Assembly: GCA_964510955.1 (NCBI GenBank)
Contig: CAZEDW010000046.1
Location: 1-30,792, forward strand
DNA: 30,792 bases
Reading direction: 5' to 3'
Origin: JAFLCM01 sp964510955
GTDB lineage: Bacteria > Planctomycetota > Phycisphaerae > Phycisphaerales > UBA1924
The number at the start of each line of letters is the position of its first letter. Position 1 is the stretch's first letter. Positions 1 through 6,963 of this stretch are shown here, piece after piece. The notes beneath the pieces are model-generated. The model was not told the DNA's origin and ran no database searches. It saw only the letters and a program-made list of their open reading frames with translations. Position numbers and translations under genes: made by a program.

Positions 1-70
1 GCGGTAGCTCAATTGGGAGAGCACTAGCTTTGCAAGCTAGGGGTTGCCGGTTCGAGCCCGGTCCGCTCCA
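1..70 (+). tRNA. tRNA-Ala (anticodon TGC), 5' end cut by the window
   Basis: The cloverleaf can be folded by eye. The D stem is GCTC/GAGC (7-10, 19-22). The anticodon stem is CTAGC/GCTAG (24-28, 36-40) around loop TTTGCAA, with anticodon TGC at 31-33. The T stem is GCCGG/CCGGT around TTCGAGC (46-62). The 3' acceptor strand is CCGCTCC, followed by discriminator A at 70. No CCA is encoded. The window starts at acceptor position 4, so three bases are missing. The T at tRNA position 70 would pair with a G at position 3, the G3:U70 identity pair of alanine tRNA, which predicts GGG as the missing bases. Confidence 0.95.
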
Positions 71-75
71 TTTGG

Positions 76-663
76 ATGGCACGAGTCACGCCGCCCCAAC
101 GCGCTTTGGCGGGCATGATCGCCGCGGGCGGGACGGCGGTGGGCGTTCTCGGACAGTTCTGGGGCGGGGGGTGCGCGTGCATATCACAACCGCCACCGCG
201 AACGGTTGGGCTCGCACAAGGGGGCCGCTCGCCCGCAAAGATCGCCGAGTTCCGGGGCGAGTACCGGTTCCTGTCGAACTTCTGGCCCGCTGAGGTGTGG
301 TTCGAAGGTCGGCGGTATCCCAGCGCCGAGCACGCCTACCAGGCGGCGAAGTCGCTCGACGACGCCGACCGTGCCCGCATCGCAGCCCTCTACACCGCGA
401 GCGAGGCCAAGACAGCGGGGCGTGCGCTCAAGCTCCGCCCGGACTGGGACACCGCGAAGTTCGAAGTGATGGAAGCGTGCGTCCGCGACAAGTTCACGCG
501 CAACGCTGAGCTGCGCGCCAAGCTGCTGGCGACAGCGGACGCATACCTCGAAGAAGGCAACGACTGGGGCGACCGCGTGTGGGGCGTGTCGGGAGGCGTG
601 GGAGAGAATCGGCTGGGGTTGATCCTGATGAAGGTGCGCGACGAGATTCGGGCGGCGCGATGA
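76..663 (+). CDS. NADAR (YbiA-like) family protein
   Basis: The NADAR core runs from about residue 56 to the end and opens with the family signature (FLSNFWPAEVWFEG, then YPSAEHAYQAAK). It continues through a DKF segment and a WG-rich stretch near EEGNDWGDRVWGV. Family members are about 150-180 residues and are N-glycosidases acting on riboflavin-pathway intermediates (E. coli YbiA) or on ADP-ribose and NAD-derived substrates; which one applies here cannot be read from the sequence. The ATG at 76 lies only six bases after the tRNA and has no Shine-Dalgarno, and the first 55 residues look unlike the family. The in-frame ATG at 115 is an alternative start, and no start codon lies closer to the domain. 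The gene may be read through from the tRNA. It converges on the dockerin gene with only a palindrome between them. Confidence 0.85.
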   Translation: MARVTPPQRALAGMIAAGGTAVGVLGQFWGGGCACISQPPPRTVGLAQGGRSPAKIAEFRGEYRFLSNFWPAEVWFEGRRYPSAEHAYQAAKSLDDADRARIAALYTASEAKTAGRALKLRPDWDTAKFEVMEACVRDKFTRNAELRAKLLATADAYLEEGNDWGDRVWGVSGGVGENRLGLILMKVRDEIRAAR

Positions 664-746
664 TGTGCCATCGACTTGTCCGCCATTCGGTGTTGCGCAA
701 TCGCTCATCCGACGGACACCGACTTGCGGACAAGTCGGTGGCACGT
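663..746. repeat. Long palindrome filling the gap between two convergent genes
   Basis: GTGCCATCGACTTGTCCGC (665-683) is matched by GCGGACAAGTCGGTGGCAC (726-744). All 19 positions pair if a U-G wobble at 671/738 is allowed, and the flanks 663-664/745-746 extend the stem. The wobble pairs only in plus-strand RNA, so the fold is better there. A competing hairpin, CACCGACTTG-CGGA-CAAGTCGGTG (717-740), is a perfect 10-bp stem with a tetraloop. No T-tract follows on either side, so it is not a textbook intrinsic terminator. It resembles a REP-type element, but no second copy was seen in this window. Confidence 0.75.
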
Positions 747-3700
747 CACGGGCAAGCCTGGCCGAACTTCACGAGCAGGAGCGTGAGGTCGCTGGTATTG
801 ACGGTGCCGTCCCGGTTGATGTCGGCGGCAGCGCCGGGTGAACCGGGAGCGGGCGACTGGCCGAAGCGCAGCAGGAACTGGACAAGGTCTGCGGTGTTGG
901 TGACGCGGTCGCCGGTCAGGTCCGTCGGGCACGGCGGCGGCAGCGGCCCGCACAGGATCGCCGCGGCGACGGGGTTGGCGGTGCGCTCGCCGCTGGACGT
1001 GCCGTCGGGGCGGGCAGCACTCGAAAGTGCTGTGACGGCAATCAGGTCGGCGCGCCCGTTGGCGTCCACGTCGGCGGCGCGGACGAGCTGGGGTCCGTCG
1101 CCGACGAACTGGTCGCCGAAGACGGTGTAGGTGAGCGTGGTGCCGGTGAGGTCGTTGCGGAACACGCGGACAACGCGCTGGCCGTTGCTGTTGGTCGTCA
1201 CAACGGCGAGGTCCGGGTCGTGGTTCGGCACGTCGTCGTCAAGGTCACCCATCGTGACGCTCTCGGGATTGGTGCCGGCGGGTAACTCGGCGCCCGGGGT
1301 GAAGCCGCCGTTGCCGTCGTTGAGGAAGAAGCTGAGCGTGCCCGAGGCGCGGTTGGCGCAGACGAGGTCTTGCGGCTGCGTGGGCGACTGGTCCTTGCCG
1401 TTGTCGATCTGGCCGGGCTCGATGCTGCCGGGCTCGTTGCCGGCGAGGAGGCGGCGGTCCGGAGCGTTGTGGTAGGTGCCGCCCGGCTGGCGGTAGTAGA
1501 CAGTGATGTTGTTCGAGTCGCGGTTGGCCGCAGCGATGTCGAGGCCGGGCTGAGCGTCGAGGTTCGCGAGGATGATGTCGGTGGGGGCCGAATCGGTGTT
1601 GAGCGTGGCCGACACCGCGAACCCCCCGGAGCCGTTGTTGTTGATCACACTGATGGAGTTGCTGAGTTGGTTTGCCACGGCGAGGTCGATCAGCCCGCCG
1701 CCGCGGATGTCGCCGGCGGCGATGGCGATGGGGCCGGCGCCGACGTTGATGGTCTGCGCCGTCGGCGGCAGCGTATCGGCGGCCGTGAACGCCCGCAGCA
1801 CCTGCACCGTCCCATCGGCGAAGTTGCACACCGCCAGGTCGTTTGACGAGCCGGCGTCGAACCGGCCGAAGGCGAGCCCGCGCGGGTCGCGCCCGACGGT
1901 GATCGACTTCTGGCCTTGTGTGAACCCGGCCCAGGTGCCGCCGGGGCCGGTGTTGCCCGCATTGCGGAGGATCACGACCGAGCCGGGCGTGGCTGACGGG
2001 TTGGTCGGGTCGGGGACGCTGATCGCGAGGTCGAGGTCGCCGTCGTTGTCAAAGTCGGCGATGACGGCGCCGCGCGGCAGGCCGCTGACGGGTTGGCTGG
2101 GGGCGGGGTTGAGCGTGATGTCGCCGTTGAGCGAGGCGACGACCACGTTTACGCCGCCGCTGCGCTCGGTGCCGCCGGTGTATGTCGGGAGGAAGTACTT
2201 GAGGCCGGGCAGGCCGGGCATCTGGGAGACGGTGAAGGTGCCGGTGCGGGAGGTCGCGCTCAGGCAGTTGAACGAGTCGTTCAGGTTGGGCACATAGCCG
2301 GTGCTGGTATTGGAGAAGACGAGCGAGCCGCCGAGCGTCGCCGGGCCGTTCACCACGAGCCTGTCGGATGCGGGCGTCGCTCCGCCGCCCTGGCCCGAGG
2401 CCGAGCCGATGCGGACGCGCAAGCTCCCGATGTTCAGGCTCTTGCTGCTGGGATCGACGGCGACCTGGTTGTAGCTCCCGTTCACCGTGAGCGTGCCAAG
2501 ACCCGAGCCGGATCGGTTGCCGGCGTCCACGGTCCCGAAGTTGATGATGTTCCCCAGCACCGTGCCGTCGCCGGCGAGCGTGCTGCCAGGGTCGAGGTAC
2601 AGGGTGCCCGTTGAGGTGAGGTCGATGAGAGCGCCGCTCTCAACGTCGACGCGCCCCCACGCGACCTGGAAAGCCGTCGGAACGATGAGCTTTGAGCCCA
2701 CGCCGTTGACCCGGACGAACCCGTGCTGGTCGAAAAGCCCGTCGCTTCCCGCGGTGTCGGCGGGCAGCTCGCCGACCGACAGCGAACGGGCGTAGCAGGT
2801 ACCGCCGCCGGTCACGCCCAGGGTGCCCACTCCGGCCTGTCCGACGGCGAGCGACCCCGTCGGGAAGGTCAGCCGCGACCCCGGCCCGCTGACGTTGAGC
2901 TCGCCGCGCGTGCCCGGGCTCCGCGCCACATCGCCTACCAGGCCCTTCACGACTCCGCTCAAGACAGTCAACCGCGGCGAGTCGCTCGGCGTGCCCTGCA
3001 CGCGCAGCGACGGCAGCGAAGGGTCGGGAGGGCTGGACGGGCACGCGCCCGAAGAGACGGGCGGGGCGAGGGTGAGGGTGCTGGCGGTGAGTTCGCCGGC
3101 GAGCGCTACGTCGCCGCGGGACTGGATGAGGCCGCGGGCGGCGTCGGCGTCGCGGAAGGTGATGGTGTAGGGGGCGCCGGCGACGGCGAGCGTTGAATAG
3201 ACGCAGGGTGTGGGGAAACTGAAGGACCAGTTGAGGTCGTCTGACCATTCGCCGGTCTGAGCGCGGAACCACTGGCGATCGTCGGGGCAGTGGGCGCAGC
3301 GGTAGCCTTCGTAGCAGCCGCGGTCGACGCTGGGGAAACCCCCAAACCCAGTGTCCGGCGTGCCGGGGTCGTCCAGGACGCGTGGCACTCCCAAAAGATC
3401 AAGGGGGAGCGCCTCAGAGGTGTTGCCGTTGTCATCCAGATCGAAGATGTCCTGTGGCACCGACAGCGTGTCTCCAGAATCGATTGCCGGCGATCCGGCA
3501 TGAACCTGCAGCGTCGCGTCATCCGAGGTTCCCCACAACCCATCATCGCCCGGCCCCGAGGGCGAGACGAACAAAGGGTCGGCGCCGTTCATGCCGGAGC
3601 CCCCCAGCGCGCCGGTCCAGCCCTGAATGATCGATCGCTCTAGCAGCACGTCGCCGCCGGCCACCTGGATCTGAGCGCTCTCGCCGCTGTTCGCCCCGGC

Positions 3701-6133
3701 CGTATTGGCCCACACAATTGAGTTGGTTACTTCCACCTTTGCGCCGGGGCCGTTCGGCCCTGTTACCACGGCCGCGGAGGCCTGCTGCGCCTGATTGCCG
3801 ACCAGTGTGCAGTTCACCAGCACCGTCTTTGACAGACCGGATGGGCCCGTGAGTTCCAAGACCGCTGATCCGGCCGGCGCAGTATTCGCCTGCATGAGGC
3901 AGTTGTAGAGGTAGAGCGAGCCGGTGCCGATTGATCTCGCTCCGCCGCCAGCGCCGTTGATGGCGACGGCCCTGTTCGCGAGGAAACGGGCGTTCATGAC
4001 CGTCGCGGAGCCGCCACCTTCGAGGCTGATAGCACCGCCATCACCGGCGGAGTTCTGAACGAAGTCAGTCCAAGACACGTACGCGGCCGCGGGACCAAAG
4101 CACGAGATCGCTCCCCCCAACCCATTCAGCGGCGCCGAGCCGCTCATGCTCGCGAGGTTCTCAGCAAACCTGCAGTGCTTGAACTGGGCGATGGCGCCCG
4201 CTCCGTTCGCCTCGCACGCGCCACCTCTGGCGAAGGCGCGATTGCCCGTGAACTCGCAGGTGTCGAAAAGCACATGAGACACGCCTGACACATAAGCACC
4301 TCCGCCGTAGGTTGATGCGCAGTTGAGTATGCGCAGGTTTCGCAGCGACGCTCGGCTGTTGTTGCATACCAAGGCACCGCCGACGGCCGCGGGGGATGTG
4401 GATGTGTCCTTTGCCGAAGTCAGAACAAAGCCGTCGAGAGCGGCTGTCGAATCAGCTTCGGAGGCGTTGACCAGCTGCTTGGAGTTATCACTGGCGTTGA
4501 GGTCTCCGTTATCGTCGGAGTTGAGATCGCCGGAAAGGATGGTGGGGTTGGCGGAGATGTTGCGCTGTGAGAGCGCGGCCTCGGTGCCGGCGAAGCCGCC
4601 GTAGATGGCGAGGTTGCTGCGGAGCTGGAAGGAGGCGGTGCGGTCGCCGTTGAAGCCGGCGGGCTTGTAGGTGCCCCTGGCGACCCAGATTTCCTCGACA
4701 CAGGGCACGGTGGACGCGTAAAGAAGCGCGTCCTGCAGATCCGTAAACGCGTTGGCCCAGCCCCGACCGTTATTCGAGCCGTTGGCCTGCTGATCGACGT
4801 AGATGACTCGCACGGAAGCGGCGTCGGCGTTGATGAGGACCGAGACGTCGCCGGATGAGCGATTGACAGTCGCTACATCGGAGATCCCGTCTTCATTAAA
4901 ATCCGCGACCGCAACCGAAATGGGACCAGTTCCCACCGGGAAGTCGTACGGGCCGCTGAAGCCCCCGCTCTCATTGCCGATGAGCACGGAGACGCGGTTG
5001 CTGTCAAACGCCGCCGTGACTACATCGGGCTTCCCGTCGAGGTTAAGGTCCGCCGCAGCGATACCGTTGGGCCTCCATGTGACCGGGTAGCTGCTGGCAA
5101 GCGAGTACTGCCCGCTCGCGCCCTGGAGCAGGATCGCTACCCGGGACTCGTGCACCAGATTGACGGCGAAGTCCATTCTGCCGTCCGCGTTGAAATCAGC
5201 GGCGGCCGCACCGCCGGGACCATTGCCGATGATTAATGGACTGGGTGAATCATCAAACGGCGCGAACGAGCCATTTCCGTTGTTGAGTAGTATGCGACAA
5301 TCGCGCTGCTCGGGGTCCTCGGCAGTCGGGTCACATGTCACCACGATGTCGATTTTCCCATCGGCGTTCATGTCGTCGAGAAGCAAGTCGCTCGGGCGAC
5401 CAAATGCGAAATAGTCCGCGCCCAGCTGCTCGAACGTAGCATCGCCATGCCCCTTGAAAACCTGAATCAGACGCGTATCGCCGTTCAGAGTGACGGCATC
5501 CGCGTTGCCGTCGGCGTCCAGATCAGCGATCGCAATTCGAAGAACCCCAAGCGCCTGCGCCAGGGGGGGCGGGTGCAGTTGAAATCGGCCGTCACGCTGG
5601 CCCAGCAGGACATCCCATGCGTAGCTCGTCGTGTCCGCGGAGATGAGATCGAGCGCTCCGTTGCGGTCAAAGTCTCCGGCTGCGATCGCCACTGGCCCGC
5701 TGCCGGTCGGTGATGTGACAGCAGGCCCAAACGACCCGTGACCGTCGCCCAGCAGCACGGCCACGCGGTTATCCGCAAACAGGCTGATCGCCAAGTCCAC
5801 ATGGCTGTCGCCGTTGAAATCACGGGCAATGATGGCGGTCGGCGTCCCCCCAGCGGGATATCTGGACTCGGGCAGGAACGCAACGGGACACGCAGCCGCG
5901 GCCTGACGTCCGATCATCAGGACACAAGCTGACGCCACGCCGATGATGACGCGCCGCAAAGTCAAGGCCTGGCGGCACACCCTCTGAGCGCTGAAGACGA
6001 GCGTGTCCCCAGGCGATTCCGCGCCTTGGGCAGTGGGCGACCCCCCAGACGTCCAGACCGAGTAGGATCTGATTAACTGAAACATACTTGTGCCGCTAGA
6101 CAAACAGTTCATCCACCCCTCGAACATCTCCAT
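746..6133 (-). CDS. Giant secreted FG-GAP / beta-helix / dockerin type I protein
   Basis: About 1,795 residues from this start. After a long n-region there is a hydrophobic signal segment (residues 62-81, VIIGVASACVLMIG followed by an Ala-rich stretch). Next come FG-GAP/VCBS-like repeats (about 85-440; repeated DFNGD, DLNLDGKPD, DFNEDG calcium-loop motifs), a parallel beta-helix region of the polymorphic outer-membrane type (about 455-950, opening IYVDQQANGSNNG), a repetitive beta-rich section with GTL/GDG motifs (about 970-1330), a second FG-GAP block (about 1350-1720) and a C-terminal dockerin. The dockerin has two calcium loops, DLTGDRVTNTADL and DINRDGTVNTSDL, and is bounded by Cys-Pro at each end, as in planctomycete GC-type dockerins. 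The ATG at 6133 is chosen because AAAGGGGA lies five bases upstream. A GTG at 5980 would give a more usual signal peptide. Likely exported and bound to a cohesin-like partner; no catalytic site was recognised. Confidence 0.88.
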   Translation of the reverse strand: MEMFEGWMNCLSSGTSMFQLIRSYSVWTSGGSPTAQGAESPGDTLVFSAQRVCRQALTLRRVIIGVASACVLMIGRQAAAACPVAFLPESRYPAGGTPTAIIARDFNGDSHVDLAISLFADNRVAVLLGDGHGSFGPAVTSPTGSGPVAIAAGDFDRNGALDLISADTTSYAWDVLLGQRDGRFQLHPPPLAQALGVLRIAIADLDADGNADAVTLNGDTRLIQVFKGHGDATFEQLGADYFAFGRPSDLLLDDMNADGKIDIVVTCDPTAEDPEQRDCRILLNNGNGSFAPFDDSPSPLIIGNGPGGAAAADFNADGRMDFAVNLVHESRVAILLQGASGQYSLASSYPVTWRPNGIAAADLNLDGKPDVVTAAFDSNRVSVLIGNESGGFSGPYDFPVGTGPISVAVADFNEDGISDVATVNRSSGDVSVLINADAASVRVIYVDQQANGSNNGRGWANAFTDLQDALLYASTVPCVEEIWVARGTYKPAGFNGDRTASFQLRSNLAIYGGFAGTEAALSQRNISANPTILSGDLNSDDNGDLNASDNSKQLVNASEADSTAALDGFVLTSAKDTSTSPAAVGGALVCNNSRASLRNLRILNCASTYGGGAYVSGVSHVLFDTCEFTGNRAFARGGACEANGAGAIAQFKHCRFAENLASMSGSAPLNGLGGAISCFGPAAAYVSWTDFVQNSAGDGGAISLEGGGSATVMNARFLANRAVAINGAGGGARSIGTGSLYLYNCLMQANTAPAGSAVLELTGPSGLSKTVLVNCTLVGNQAQQASAAVVTGPNGPGAKVEVTNSIVWANTAGANSGESAQIQVAGGDVLLERSIIQGWTGALGGSGMNGADPLFVSPSGPGDDGLWGTSDDATLQVHAGSPAIDSGDTLSVPQDIFDLDDNGNTSEALPLDLLGVPRVLDDPGTPDTGFGGFPSVDRGCYEGYRCAHCPDDRQWFRAQTGEWSDDLNWSFSFPTPCVYSTLAVAGAPYTITFRDADAARGLIQSRGDVALAGELTASTLTLAPPVSSGACPSSPPDPSLPSLRVQGTPSDSPRLTVLSGVVKGLVGDVARSPGTRGELNVSGPGSRLTFPTGSLAVGQAGVGTLGVTGGGTCYARSLSVGELPADTAGSDGLFDQHGFVRVNGVGSKLIVPTAFQVAWGRVDVESGALIDLTSTGTLYLDPGSTLAGDGTVLGNIINFGTVDAGNRSGSGLGTLTVNGSYNQVAVDPSSKSLNIGSLRVRIGSASGQGGGATPASDRLVVNGPATLGGSLVFSNTSTGYVPNLNDSFNCLSATSRTGTFTVSQMPGLPGLKYFLPTYTGGTERSGGVNVVVASLNGDITLNPAPSQPVSGLPRGAVIADFDNDGDLDLAISVPDPTNPSATPGSVVILRNAGNTGPGGTWAGFTQGQKSITVGRDPRGLAFGRFDAGSSNDLAVCNFADGTVQVLRAFTAADTLPPTAQTINVGAGPIAIAAGDIRGGGLIDLAVANQLSNSISVINNNGSGGFAVSATLNTDSAPTDIILANLDAQPGLDIAAANRDSNNITVYYRQPGGTYHNAPDRRLLAGNEPGSIEPGQIDNGKDQSPTQPQDLVCANRASGTLSFFLNDGNGGFTPGAELPAGTNPESVTMGDLDDDVPNHDPDLAVVTTNSNGQRVVRVFRNDLTGTTLTYTVFGDQFVGDGPQLVRAADVDANGRADLIAVTALSSAARPDGTSSGERTANPVAAAILCGPLPPPCPTDLTGDRVTNTADLVQFLLRFGQSPAPGSPGAAADINRDGTVNTSDLTLLLVKFGQACP

Positions 6134-6161
6134 TACATTCCCCTTTCGACTGCACCGCCCC

Positions 6162-6190
6162 ATTGTGCCTCGATCCCGGGATGAATCCAA
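6162..6190 (-). promoter_or_regulatory. Weak candidate promoter of the dockerin gene
   Basis: On the minus strand TTGGAT (6185-6190) and CACAAT (6162-6167) are separated by exactly 17 bases and lie about 30 bases before the Shine-Dalgarno and ATG at 6133. The match to the sigma-70 consensus is modest (3 of 6 and 4 of 6). Confidence 0.3.
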
Positions 6191-6293
6191 GCCCCTAGAG
6201 CCCTTTTCCTATCGATTCCGTAGAAAAGAGGCACATCAACCGCTCCCGTGCGCACAGATACGGTCGTCTACTCGGTTTGGAACTGCCCGGGCC

Positions 6294-6329
6294 GAAAACC
6301 AACAACCGCCGAGGGAGGAGCCTCGGCGG
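6294..6329 (-). terminator. Rho-independent terminator of a short minus-strand transcript
   Basis: CCGCCGAGG and CCTCGGCGG (6306-6314 and 6321-6329) form a perfect 9-bp stem with a 6-base loop. Read on the minus strand it is followed by TTGTTGGTTTTC. It lies upstream of the dockerin promoter and downstream of the 29-residue ORF, so it should end a separate short transcript rather than that of gatA or the dockerin gene. Confidence 0.7.
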
Positions 6330-6449
6330 CGTTGTGCTTGTGAGAGCCTGAGAGCGGGAGAGAGAGTGAGTGAAGGATTGGACTTCGGGGCGTGCCGTGC
6401 GGCGGGCAAAGACCCATCGGCCGGTGCATTGTTCGGCTGCCCGCTCGGG

Positions 6450-6539
6450 TTAGCCGCCGGCGGTGGCGCCGTTCCACAGGGCGACGAAGACCTCCAGAAA
6501 AGCGGCGAACGCGGCGGCGGTGTGAGCGAAGGCTGGCAT
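6450..6539 (-). CDS. Possible 29-residue hydrophobic small protein
   Basis: An ATG at 6539 opens a 29-codon frame ending in TAA. AGAAAGGA lies seven bases before the ATG, one of the best Shine-Dalgarno sites in a window where few genes have any. The peptide (MPAFAHTAAAFAAFLEVFVA, then LWNGATAGG) has a central hydrophobic helix and a Gly-Ala tail, consistent with a membrane-associated miniprotein. An intrinsic terminator about 120 bases downstream makes a self-contained transcription unit. No homologue is recognised. It could instead be the leader ORF of a regulatory RNA or a chance frame. Confidence 0.45.
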   Translation of the reverse strand: MPAFAHTAAAFAAFLEVFVALWNGATAGG

Positions 6540-6919
6540 GATTCGGTCCTTTCTGAGTGTGGGTCGGTCGGGTGTTCCATGCCGCCGACCCCGTTGTTTG
6601 TGTCCCGCACGAGCGGGGTTTTCATGGCACCAGAGAGAACGACGGGCGGGCCGCGTGCGCTGCCGGAGAACGAATTTTCATCGCGGGGGCGCGGAGAACG
6701 CGGAGCGGGAGTGAGATGAGGGGCTTGGACGGGGGTCGCCTTGACGGCTGCCAAACCGCTGCCGATTCGTGTGCAAAGCGGTATCTCACTGGGGTACAGG
6801 CAGACCCTCGCGCCGACGATGAGCGAAGTCATTCCGGGGGGCGCAGAGAATCATCGCGCTACATGTCAGGATCAGGAGTCCGCCGGCCCACTGCCTACTG
6901 CTTGCCACTTCCGCTCGGT
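6540..6919. other. Non-coding stretch between the small ORF and gatA
   Basis: No frame here shows family-like sequence or a ribosome binding site. A small plus-strand hairpin with a T-tract (CCCGC-ACGA-GCGGG-GTTTTC, 6604-6623) looks terminator-like but has no plus-strand gene upstream. The rest is purine-rich, G-heavy sequence with nothing recognisable. The promoter of the 29-residue ORF, if real, should lie at the left of this stretch; no convincing hexamers were found. Confidence 0.5.
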
Positions 6920-6963
6920 CCCCCTCCCCCGACACCCCCACACCCCGACTCCTTCACCCCCCC
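6920..6963 (-). other. G-quadruplex motif at the gatA stop codon
   Basis: On the minus strand there are five G-runs of 7, 4, 5, 5 and 5 bases (plus-strand C-runs 6957-6963, 6943-6946, 6935-6939, 6926-6930, 6920-6924). The last four are joined by loops of only 3, 4 and 1 bases, an almost ideal four-tetrad arrangement. The first run ends next to the TGA stop of gatA (6954-6956), so the motif would lie in the gatA mRNA at and just past the stop. Confidence 0.75.

Noticed and set aside
6604..6623. Plus-strand hairpin CCCGC-ACGA-GCGGG with T-tract, reminiscent of one half of a guanidine-II (mini-ykkC) riboswitch
   Set aside because: Guanidine-II needs two such hairpins upstream of a gene on the same strand; only one is present and no plus-strand gene follows before 9836.
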